A stretch of DNA of 64,000 nucleotides, taken from Methylotenera oryzisoli (GTDB lineage: Bacteria > Pseudomonadota > Gammaproteobacteria > Burkholderiales > Methylophilaceae). The stretch covers positions 248,001-312,000 of the forward strand of contig NZ_PQVH01000008.1 in the NCBI RefSeq assembly GCF_004661485.1, written 5' to 3'. The notes below the pieces were generated by a model. It was not told where the DNA came from and did no database searches. It saw only the letters and a program-made list of their open reading frames with translations. Position 1 is the stretch's first letter. Each line of letters begins with the position of its first letter. Position numbers and translations under genes: made by a program. This document shows, in pieces, positions 57,561 to 64,000 of this stretch.

Positions 57561-58610
57561 TTATATCAAATCACGTACACGCAACTCAGCTTTGATATAG
57601 GCATAATAGATAGGTGCCGCCACAATGCCGATCAAGCCAAACGCAGCCTCCATGCATAACATGGCAATCAGCAACTCCCATGCGTTGGCACGGATTTGGC
57701 CGCCGACAATGCGCGCATTTAAAAAATACTCAAATTTATGAATAATCACTAAATAGAGTAAAGAGCCCAGCGCCACAGCGAGGGTTTGGCTCAAACTCAC
57801 CACGACAATCACCGCATTTGAAATAAGATTGCCAATCACCGGAATCAAGCCCACCACAAAGGTAATTGCAATCATGGTTTTCACCAGCGGCAAATGAATA
57901 CCCATCACCGGCAACACCACCGCCAGATAGATTGCAGTAAAAAAGGTATTAATAGCAGAGATGCGAATTTGTGCAAAAACCACGCGTTTGAATGCATCGC
58001 TTAACAATGCACAGCGCATATAGAGCGCCCCGGCAAACGGTTTAAAATGCTCAACCGTCACGGCCTCTCGCAGCGCCAGCATGCCACCTACAATCATGCC
58101 AATCAATATGTGTGCAGTAACACGTCCAGCCTCTTTACCGACCACTTGCAACTCGCCGGCATGGGTACGTAACCATGTAGTTAACATTTCTTTAAATGTC
58201 AGCGCATCCGCTGGCAAATGGGTTAATAGCCAGCTTGGCAATATTTTTCTTGAGTCTTCTAAAATTTGCGCCATTCTGGCTAAAAGCACAGTTAGGCTAC
58301 CCGCGTCTGAGCGTAAAAATGCCGTTAAACCAGCACCGGCGAGTGAGAGCAAACTCACGATGAAAAACACCAAAATGCCTACCGCCCAAATCTTAGAGTA
58401 ATTACTCGGGCGCTTACTAGGAAATCTACGTGAGATATAAGGGGTAATCATGTGCACTAGCTGATATACCAGCAAACCAGCTAACAGCGCGGGCAGCAAG
58501 CTAAACTTAAGCACAAAAAATAACGCAAACCCAGTGATTAGCCAAGCTGCAATGTCATATCCTGTTGCTTTGGCAACCAGTGATTCCTGTGTAATCTTAG
58601 CCATATCCAC
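57561..58610 (-). CDS. AI-2E family transporter (YdjX/PerM-like permease)
   Basis: A 349-aa membrane protein with about eight helices and the family pattern. Paired N-terminal helices are followed by an amphipathic periplasmic or cytoplasmic stretch (about 90-160), then SAINTFFTAIYLAVVLPVMG and GLIPVIGNLISNAVIV. The family name comes from a proposed autoinducer-2 exporter, but many members export other solutes or have unknown substrates. Monocistronic, converging with ppk2. Confidence 0.87.
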   Translation of the reverse strand: MDMAKITQESLVAKATGYDIAAWLITGFALFFVLKFSLLPALLAGLLVYQLVHMITPYISRRFPSKRPSNYSKIWAVGILVFFIVSLLSLAGAGLTAFLRSDAGSLTVLLARMAQILEDSRKILPSWLLTHLPADALTFKEMLTTWLRTHAGELQVVGKEAGRVTAHILIGMIVGGMLALREAVTVEHFKPFAGALYMRCALLSDAFKRVVFAQIRISAINTFFTAIYLAVVLPVMGIHLPLVKTMIAITFVVGLIPVIGNLISNAVIVVVSLSQTLAVALGSLLYLVIIHKFEYFLNARIVGGQIRANAWELLIAMLCMEAAFGLIGIVAAPIYYAYIKAELRVRDLI

Positions 58611-58661
58611 CTTAAATCAAACACTTAAATACACCGGTTTAGAAAAGTAACCAGTTGTTTA

Positions 58662-59234
58662 TTAATAGTTCTTAATCGAAAACCTATTAACGAAATCAGT
58701 AACATCAGCTGCCGGAAGTGAAACTATCAAATCAATATGCTCATTAAAAGCCTTATCTAAGATGCCACCATTACATTTTGATAGCGCTTTTGTTACATAA
58801 TCCATTTGATTATAGGCGATGGTAAGCCTCACGTTCTTCATTTCCACATAATCAGCCACCTTAGTTGCATCCAGTGCCAGTTTTGCTGTGCCTCCATACG
58901 CACGTGCCAAACCACCTGTCCCCAGATTAATGCCACCGTAATATCTTATAACACCAACACAGGCATTAATCAGATTGCGCCCTTCTAACAGCTTTAACAC
59001 CGGCATTCCAGCAGTGCCGGATGGTTCACCGGCATCTGAAAAGCGCTGCACTATTCCGTCTTCAGTCTTCAATCTGAACGCGTAGGCCAAGTGATGCGCA
59101 GTCGGATGTTTAGCCGCGAAAGCACGTAAAGCTGCACCCACTTCTCGTTCAGAGGTACAAGATACCGCCATGGCAATAAAACGTGACTTAGTAATGGTCT
59201 GCTCAGCAAACCCTGTATCTATTAATATTTGCAA
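58662..59234 (-). CDS. YigZ/IMPACT-family protein
   Basis: A 190-aa cytoplasmic protein with the UPF0029 N-terminal domain. Visible motifs are TITKSRFIAMAV, HHLAYAFRL, RFSDAGEPSGTAGMP and VGVIRYYGGINLGTGGLARAYG. The C-terminal DUF1949-like domain is short. Proposed roles relate to translation control; function in bacteria is unclear. Its start directly follows the stop of the HerA-like gene. Confidence 0.9.
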   Translation of the reverse strand: MQILIDTGFAEQTITKSRFIAMAVSCTSEREVGAALRAFAAKHPTAHHLAYAFRLKTEDGIVQRFSDAGEPSGTAGMPVLKLLEGRNLINACVGVIRYYGGINLGTGGLARAYGGTAKLALDATKVADYVEMKNVRLTIAYNQMDYVTKALSKCNGGILDKAFNEHIDLIVSLPAADVTDFVNRFSIKNY

Positions 59235-60689
59235 CTACTTACGCCCACCCAGAATGCTACCTAAAATACCACGAATGATTTGCCTACCCAACTGTGAGCC
59301 TATAGCGCGTGCTGCGCTTTTAGCCGCGGCTTCTAATATACTATCACCACGACTGGCTGGCTCTTTCCTACCTGAAGCTGCCGTTGCATCATCTTCGTCA
59401 CCAGCAAGTGGCGTAACTTGTGCTTTCAATATCTCATAAGCAGACTCACGATCCACTTGTTTTTCATAAACATTATTCAGGATAGAAGTGCGAATCGATT
59501 CGGCACGCTCAGCATCTGTGGCAGGGCCAACCCGGCTACCTGGTGGGCAAACAAAGGCACGCTCGACCGGTGTCGGAATCCCCTTTTCATCCAAAAATGA
59601 AACAAGCGCCTCCCCTACTCCCAGCTCAGTAATCACACTTTCCACATCCAGCTTAGGGTTGACTCTAAAAGTCGTTGCGGCAGATTTCACTGCCTTTTGA
59701 TCCCTTGGCGTAAAGGCACGTAATGCGTGCTGCACACGATTACCTAATTGCCCCAATACTGCATCCGGGATATCGAGCGGGTTTTGGCTCACAAAATACA
59801 CACCCACCCCTTTAGAGCGAATCAAGCGAACGACTTGCTCGATTTTTTCCAGTAACACGGCTGGCGCATCATTAAACAGCAAATGTGCTTCATCGAAAAA
59901 GAATACTAGCTTAGGTTTATCTAAATCTCCGGCCTCCGGAAGCTTCTCAAACAATTCAGATAGTAGCCACAATAGCAAAGTCGCGTAAATACGTGGTGAG
60001 TTAAATAACTTGTCACTCATCAAGATATTAACGACACCACGACCTTGCTCATCAGTCTGCATCAAGTCATCTAAGTTAAGTGCAGGCTCACCAAACAGCA
60101 TATCAGCCCCTTGTGTTTCAAGCTGTAACAATGCACGTTGCACCGCACCCACACTTGCCGCAGAAATGTTACCGTACTCCGCCTGATACTGCGCTGAATT
60201 CTCAGAAGCGTGCTGCATCATTGCGCGCAAGTCCTTCAAGTCGAGCAGTAACCAGCCTTTATCATCGGCAATTTTAAACACAGCGTTGAGCACACCGGCC
60301 TGCACATCGTTCAAATTCAGCAAACGTGACAGTAGTAAAGGCCCCATTTCCGCAATAGTGGTGCGAACAGGGTGTCCTTTTTCACCAAACATATCCCAAA
60401 ATGTAACTGGGCACTTAGCATAACTAAAATCAGAAAGCGCGAGTTGTTGTACTCTAGCTTCAACTCTGGGATTAGCCCCGCCTTGCTGGGACATACCTGA
60501 TAAATCGCCTTTCACATCGGCCATAAACACCGGCACACCATTTTTTGAAAAGCCCTCTGCCAACGTCTGTAGCGTGACTGTTTTACCTGTACCCGTTGCG
60601 CCGGCAATCAAGCCATGACGATTCGCCATACGTGGCAGGATGACACTGGAAATTTCATTATTTTTTGCAATTAAAATGGGGTTAGCCAT
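59235..60689 (-). CDS. DUF853 HerA-like ATPase
   Basis: A 484-aa ATPase of the HerA/FtsK class. Walker A is GATGTGKT at 30-37, the second strand is [15 protein letters not shown] and the Walker B-type segment is [13 protein letters not shown]. The arginine-finger region is near [15 protein letters not shown] low-complexity C-terminal tail with glycines completes the protein. Common in proteobacteria as a housekeeping gene; not part of a recognisable defence locus here. Adjacent to the YigZ gene. Confidence 0.9.
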   Translation of the reverse strand: MANPILIAKNNEISSVILPRMANRHGLIAGATGTGKTVTLQTLAEGFSKNGVPVFMADVKGDLSGMSQQGGANPRVEARVQQLALSDFSYAKCPVTFWDMFGEKGHPVRTTIAEMGPLLLSRLLNLNDVQAGVLNAVFKIADDKGWLLLDLKDLRAMMQHASENSAQYQAEYGNISAASVGAVQRALLQLETQGADMLFGEPALNLDDLMQTDEQGRGVVNILMSDKLFNSPRIYATLLLWLLSELFEKLPEAGDLDKPKLVFFFDEAHLLFNDAPAVLLEKIEQVVRLIRSKGVGVYFVSQNPLDIPDAVLGQLGNRVQHALRAFTPRDQKAVKSAATTFRVNPKLDVESVITELGVGEALVSFLDEKGIPTPVERAFVCPPGSRVGPATDAERAESIRTSILNNVYEKQVDRESAYEILKAQVTPLAGDEDDATAASGRKEPASRGDSILEAAAKSAARAIGSQLGRQIIRGILGSILGGRK

Positions 60690-60743
60690 GAAGTGATTAC
60701 CTAAATTTTAGTAATAAACGTTAATAAATTGGAGGAGCAATGA

Positions 60744-60764
60744 CTGGCTTGCGTTAGAAGCCAG
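60744..60764. repeat. Short inverted repeat between the DUF302 and HerA-like genes
   Basis: CTGGCTT at 60744-60750 pairs with AAGCCAG at 60758-60764 around a seven-base loop. It could be a weak terminator or attenuator downstream of the DUF302 gene; a T-run is present only on the + strand side. Confidence 0.35.
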
Positions 60765-60771
60765 GTAGTTT

Positions 60772-61365
60772 TTAAAAGTCACCTTTACGCGCTTTATCCA
60801 TAATTTCAAGCAACTTGGTTTCTAACTCCTGCGCAGATTTTTTTGCTCGCTCAGTTGGATGCTTAATGCTTTTTAAATCAAAAGTTGGACGATCCATCGC
60901 GATATAAAGCTGAGGCTTGTTATTCCCATCACGCTTCTCATAAATCGCCACTCTGCATGGCGCAAATACTAAAAACTCAGGGTGATCTAAAATAATCTCC
61001 GTACCCATACTCAAGTTGCAAAATGAGCGTACTTCCTTGATGCCTTGTGAATCAACACCGCGCAACTTCATATGCTCACCAATCGGAAAGTTGGCAGGGT
61101 TCACAAAGTTTATCCCCTCTGAAATACTCTTTAAGCTTTCCACCAGATCCTGATAACTCACGTTAGCATTAACCGGCAATTCATAAATAGCGCTGGATGG
61201 ATCGATTGCTGGCATTCCTGGTCGCACTTGGCCGATCAGGGCGTTATCTTTGAGCGCCAAGTTCGGCTGCTTAAAACAACAAGAAACCATGCCTAAACTC
61301 AAGCTGATTAAAAACACAGCATAGTAACTGGTGTACAGGTTACGTCGGGCGCTTACTAATAGCAT
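60772..61365 (-). CDS. Exported DUF302 protein
   Basis: A 197-aa protein with an N-terminal hydrophobic segment (about 13-28) ending in SC-C, a possible lipobox with an unusual residue at -3. The DUF302 fold follows: VSYQDLVESLKSISEGINFV, then FAPCRVAIYEK and LYIAMDRP. The ATG at 61365 is chosen because AGGTGG stands at good distance; a GTG at 61374 is less likely. DUF302 proteins are often periplasmic with unknown ligand; this lies next to sulfur-assimilation regulation genes. Confidence 0.8.
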   Translation of the reverse strand: MLLVSARRNLYTSYYAVFLISLSLGMVSCCFKQPNLALKDNALIGQVRPGMPAIDPSSAIYELPVNANVSYQDLVESLKSISEGINFVNPANFPIGEHMKLRGVDSQGIKEVRSFCNLSMGTEIILDHPEFLVFAPCRVAIYEKRDGNNKPQLYIAMDRPTFDLKSIKHPTERAKKSAQELETKLLEIMDKARKGDF

Positions 61366-61385
61366 GGTGACCACCTAACTCTAAA

Positions 61386-62312
61386 TTAATCTGCAATCTT
61401 GAGTGCCTGATTGACCGCGGCGCGATTAAAATGCGGTGCAATCAGTTCAATAAATCCATACATATATCCACGTAAAAATGCATCTTTACGCACGCCTAGG
61501 TAAGTCGTGCTGTCGGCAAATAAATGGTCAACGTCAATTTTCGCTAAATGCGTATCGCGGTCAGCGTCGTAAGCCATATTGGCGAGCAAGCCAACACCTA
61601 GGCCCAAAGTGACATAAGTCTTAATCACGTCAGCATCAATCGCCGTAAGCACGACATTGGGCGTTAATCCCGCATCAGAAAAAGTCTTAGACACTAGCGT
61701 ACCACCAGTAAATGCAAAGTCATAGGTAATCAGCGGGTAATTCACTAGCTTTTCCAAAGTCAAAGGACCACCCTGCAACAAAGGATGGTCATGCGGCACG
61801 ACAACGCATCGATTCCAGTGATAACAAGGTAAGCATAACAAGCTCTCACGCTCACTAATCGACTCAGTAGCAATCCCAATATCTGCCTCACCACTTTCCA
61901 CTTGCTCAGCCACCTGGCTAGGATTACCTTGATGAATATTTAGCTTAACGCGCGGGTAATTAGTCATAAAGGCTTTAACTGCCGCAGGCAACTTGTAGCG
62001 CGCTTGCGTATGTGTGGTAGCAATCGTTAAAGTGCCAGTTTCCACATCACTAAATTCTTCACCTACACGCTTTATATTTTCAATATCGCGCATCACCTTA
62101 TCAGCCAGCATCACAATCTGCTGACCAGGCACTGTCAAACCAGTTAACCGTTTACCATTGCGCTTAAATATCTGCAAACCAAGCTCTTCTTCAATCAACT
62201 GAATTTGCTTACTCACGCCGGGCTGTGATGTATACAAAGCATCGGCTGCACTGGTAATATTTAACCCCTGCTTCACCACTTCATGCAAATAACGTAACTG
62301 ATGTAATTTCAT
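61386..62312 (-). CDS. cysB: CysB-like LysR-family regulator
   Basis: A 308-aa LysR-type activator with N-terminal winged HTH (MKLHQLRYLHEVVKQGLNIT, TSQPGVSKQIQLIEEELG) and a C-terminal inducer domain (about 92-300). The inducer domain has TLTIATTHTQARYKLP, a CysB-family signature. CysB controls sulfate assimilation through O-acetylserine/thiosulfate. It is divergent from a TSUP transporter gene followed by a sulfite reductase gene, the expected targets. Confidence 0.92.
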   Translation of the reverse strand: MKLHQLRYLHEVVKQGLNITSAADALYTSQPGVSKQIQLIEEELGLQIFKRNGKRLTGLTVPGQQIVMLADKVMRDIENIKRVGEEFSDVETGTLTIATTHTQARYKLPAAVKAFMTNYPRVKLNIHQGNPSQVAEQVESGEADIGIATESISERESLLCLPCYHWNRCVVVPHDHPLLQGGPLTLEKLVNYPLITYDFAFTGGTLVSKTFSDAGLTPNVVLTAIDADVIKTYVTLGLGVGLLANMAYDADRDTHLAKIDVDHLFADSTTYLGVRKDAFLRGYMYGFIELIAPHFNRAAVNQALKIAD

Positions 62313-62501
62313 TGGATTAGCTTCTTCTAAACAACCTAATTAACGAGATATTTCAAGCACACCGCTAACACTGTCAATGTGTAAAAATACGTACACCTTA
62401 TATAACTAAACGATATATCCATAGAATAACATATTCTTAAAAAAAACGAGAACGCACTGTTATAGTACGCGCCTAAATTTAGTTGATAACGGATACTCCA
62501 C
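62313..62501. promoter_or_regulatory. CysB-like gene / TSUP divergent promoter region
   Basis: 189 AT-rich bases between divergent starts. LysR activators usually bind here to regulate both sides. I see AT-rich tracts around 62400-62460 and possible -10-like elements, but no operator precise enough to name. Confidence 0.4.
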
Positions 62502-63296
62502 ATGGAATTTGGTTATGTAATCTCGGGCTTTGCCGTAGGTTTGCTTGTTGGCGTCACAGGTGTAGGTGGCGGTTCATTAATGACCCCCTTACTCGTTTTT
62601 TTATTCGGTTTCAAAGCAGCAGTTGCTGTAGGTACCGACTTGCTCTACGCAGCCATTACCAAAACTGGCGGTGTGTTTGTACATCACAATACGCATAAAT
62701 CTGTTGATTGGCGAGTGGTAGCATGGATGTCGGCTGGCAGCTTACCTTCTGCGGTAATCACAATTTTTGTGATTAAACACCTTATCCAAATTGAAAAAGA
62801 TATTTCAGGCATTATCACCCATACATTGGGGGTTGCACTCATTTTAACGGCGATAGCTTTAATAATCCGCAGCTATTTAACACGCAAAAAAATACGCGAA
62901 ATTGAAGATAGTGTCATTAGTAGTGGTCGTTTTAATAAAATTCAGGTCCCAGCAACCATATTTACTGGCATAATACTGGGTGCGCTAGTTACAATTTCCT
63001 CAGTAGGTGCAGGTGCGCTTGGCACACTGGCGATACTCTTCCTTTATCCTAAGATGAGCACGCTCAAAGTAGTAGGTACTGATTTAGCGCATGCAATCCC
63101 GTTAACGGCGGTTGCTGGCTTCGGTCATTGGACGCTTGGACATGTCAACTTTGAACTGTTAGGCACATTACTCATCGGATCTCTGCCTGGAATATGGGTG
63201 GGTAGCCATTTGAGTGTAAAAATTCCAGAAAAAATACTACGCCTAATTTTAGCCACGCTACTACTTGTGATTGGTTTGAAATTCGTTTTAGTTTAA
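62502..63296 (+). CDS. TSUP (TauE/SafE) family permease
   Basis: A 264-aa membrane protein with about eight helices and the duplicated TSUP pattern GVTGVGGGSLMTPLLVF near residue 18 and ISSVGAGALGTLAILF near 167. Between a CysB-like regulator gene and a sulfite reductase haemoprotein gene, it may move sulfate, sulfite or thiosulfate. Not closely related by eye to the other TSUP gene at 16527. Confidence 0.9.
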   Translation: MEFGYVISGFAVGLLVGVTGVGGGSLMTPLLVFLFGFKAAVAVGTDLLYAAITKTGGVFVHHNTHKSVDWRVVAWMSAGSLPSAVITIFVIKHLIQIEKDISGIITHTLGVALILTAIALIIRSYLTRKKIREIEDSVISSGRFNKIQVPATIFTGIILGALVTISSVGAGALGTLAILFLYPKMSTLKVVGTDLAHAIPLTAVAGFGHWTLGHVNFELLGTLLIGSLPGIWVGSHLSVKIPEKILRLILATLLLVIGLKFVLV

Positions 63297-63327
63297 TTTA
63301 AAAGTTAGTTTAAAAAGCACTATATAT

Positions 63328-64000
63328 ATGTATAAATATGATGAAATAGATCAACAAATTGTTGATGAACGCGTTGCCCAATATCGCGACCAGACTCGTC
63401 GCTACTTAGCTGGCGAGCTATCAGAAGATGAGTTCCGCCCGCTACGCCTTCAAAATGGCTTATATATCCAACGTCAGGCACCGATGCTCCGCATCGCCGT
63501 GCCTTATGGCATGTTATCTAGCGCACAATTGCGCAAACTTGGCGATATTTCAAAAAAATACGACAAAGGTTATGGTCACTTCAGCACACGTCAGAACTTG
63601 CAATTAAACTGGCCTAAGCTAGAAGATGTGCCTGAAATCCTAGCAGATTTAGCCACAGTGGAAATGCACGCCATTCAAACCTCAGGTAACTGCATCCGCA
63701 ACATCACTACCGACCAGTTCGTAGGCGTTGCACCGGATGAAGTGATTGACCCACGCGCGATTGCTGAAATCATGCGCCAATGGAGCACGTTCCACCCTGA
63801 ATTCGCTTTATTGCCACGTAAATTCAAAATTGCAGTTTCTGGTACTAAAAATGACCGCGCGCTAGTACAAGCCCACGACATTGGCTTAGAGTTTTACCGT
63901 GACAGCAACAACCAAGTAGCAATCAAGGTATGGGTTGGCGGTGGCTTAGGCCGCACACCAATCTTGGGTACAGTAATCCGCGAACATCTGGAATGGCAAC
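63328..64000 (+). CDS. cysI: Assimilatory sulfite reductase haemoprotein (N-terminal part)
   Basis: Reduces sulfite to sulfide with sirohaem and a [4Fe-4S] cluster. About 224 residues are visible before the window ends, so the cluster-binding cysteines are out of view. The nitrite/sulfite reductase half-domain is clear: YGHFSTRQNLQLNWPKLEDV, TSGNCIRNITTDQFVG and the linker KVWVGGGLGRTP. A nitrite reductase of the same family is possible, but the CysB-like regulator and TSUP context favour sulfite. The start is the ATG at 63328; the ribosome site is weak. Confidence 0.9.
   Translation, partial: MYKYDEIDQQIVDERVAQYRDQTRRYLAGELSEDEFRPLRLQNGLYIQRQAPMLRIAVPYGMLSSAQLRKLGDISKKYDKGYGHFSTRQNLQLNWPKLEDVPEILADLATVEMHAIQTSGNCIRNITTDQFVGVAPDEVIDPRAIAEIMRQWSTFHPEFALLPRKFKIAVSGTKNDRALVQAHDIGLEFYRDSNNQVAIKVWVGGGLGRTPILGTVIREHLEWQ

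Noticed and set aside
59235-60689. HerA-like ATPase as part of a defence island
   Set aside because: No NurA, nuclease, SIR2 or other defence partner lies nearby; DUF853 proteins are common core genes in proteobacteria.

Overview
The window looks like the chromosome of a betaproteobacterial methylotroph, most likely Methylophilaceae (Methylotenera-like). I infer this from the moderate-to-low GC, an EpsA-type LuxR regulator of the kind known from methylotroph exopolysaccharide loci, a NirK with a C-terminal cytochrome c, and the mix of housekeeping genes. No 16S gene or methanol dehydrogenase lies inside to confirm it.

Region 1 (1-12250) is a nitrogen-oxide module. It holds a truncated flavohaemoglobin gene (hmp), the NO sensor gene nsrR, and a nirK operon running nirK, nirV, a SCO-type copper chaperone, a DUF59 protein, an NnrS-like membrane protein and a Dnr/Fnr-type regulator. 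The opposite strand carries the NO reductase genes in the order norC, norB, terminator-like hairpin, norE, norF, norQ, norD. Two kinds of operator are readable. NsrR-type palindromes precede hmp and nsrR. TTGAY-N4-RTCAA boxes precede nirK and norC and match the E-x-x-S-R recognition helix of the Crp/Fnr protein encoded here. Nitrite would be reduced to NO and N2O, with Hmp as the detoxification arm. No nitrate or N2O reductase is present in the window.

Region 2 (12503-24007, all + strand, short gaps) starts with a 1329-aa CHASE-PAS-GAF-PAS-PAS-GGDEF-EAL protein and a TSUP transporter. Then comes the most unusual locus. The first gene encodes an FAD/NAD(P) oxidoreductase fused to two cyclic-nucleotide-binding domains and a four-cluster ferredoxin. 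The second encodes a membrane protein with two HX13H pairs, a dihaem cytochrome b signature. The third encodes a cytosolic FHA domain joined by one membrane helix to a decahaem cytochrome c. Together they could form a regulated electron conduit across the inner membrane. Malate:quinone oxidoreductase (mqo) follows.

Region 3 (24099-29278) is housekeeping: a shared terminator, rlmB and rnr, tRNA-Leu(CAG), an epsA-like regulator gene and hpt.

Region 4 (29418-47945, all - strand, many 4-8 base overlaps) is a surface-polysaccharide locus. It encodes a WbpM/CapD-type dehydratase, an initiating sugar-phosphate transferase, epimerases, glycosyltransferases, a Wzx flippase, a GtrA protein and a membrane GT39-like glycosyltransferase. 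It also contains a HAD-UbiA/DprE1/DprE2 set resembling the actinobacterial polyprenyl-phosphoryl-arabinose pathway. The central part is clearly more AT-rich than its flanks, suggesting transfer.

Region 5 (48096-64000) returns to core functions: hslR, a Lon-like protease, moaE/moaD and rmuC. A translationally coupled operon of CHASE2, SH3 and M48 peptidase genes follows, then ppk2, an AI-2E-type permease, a YigZ protein, a HerA-like ATPase and a DUF302 protein. It ends with a CysB-like regulator divergent from a TSUP transporter and the start of a sulfite reductase haemoprotein gene that runs off the window.
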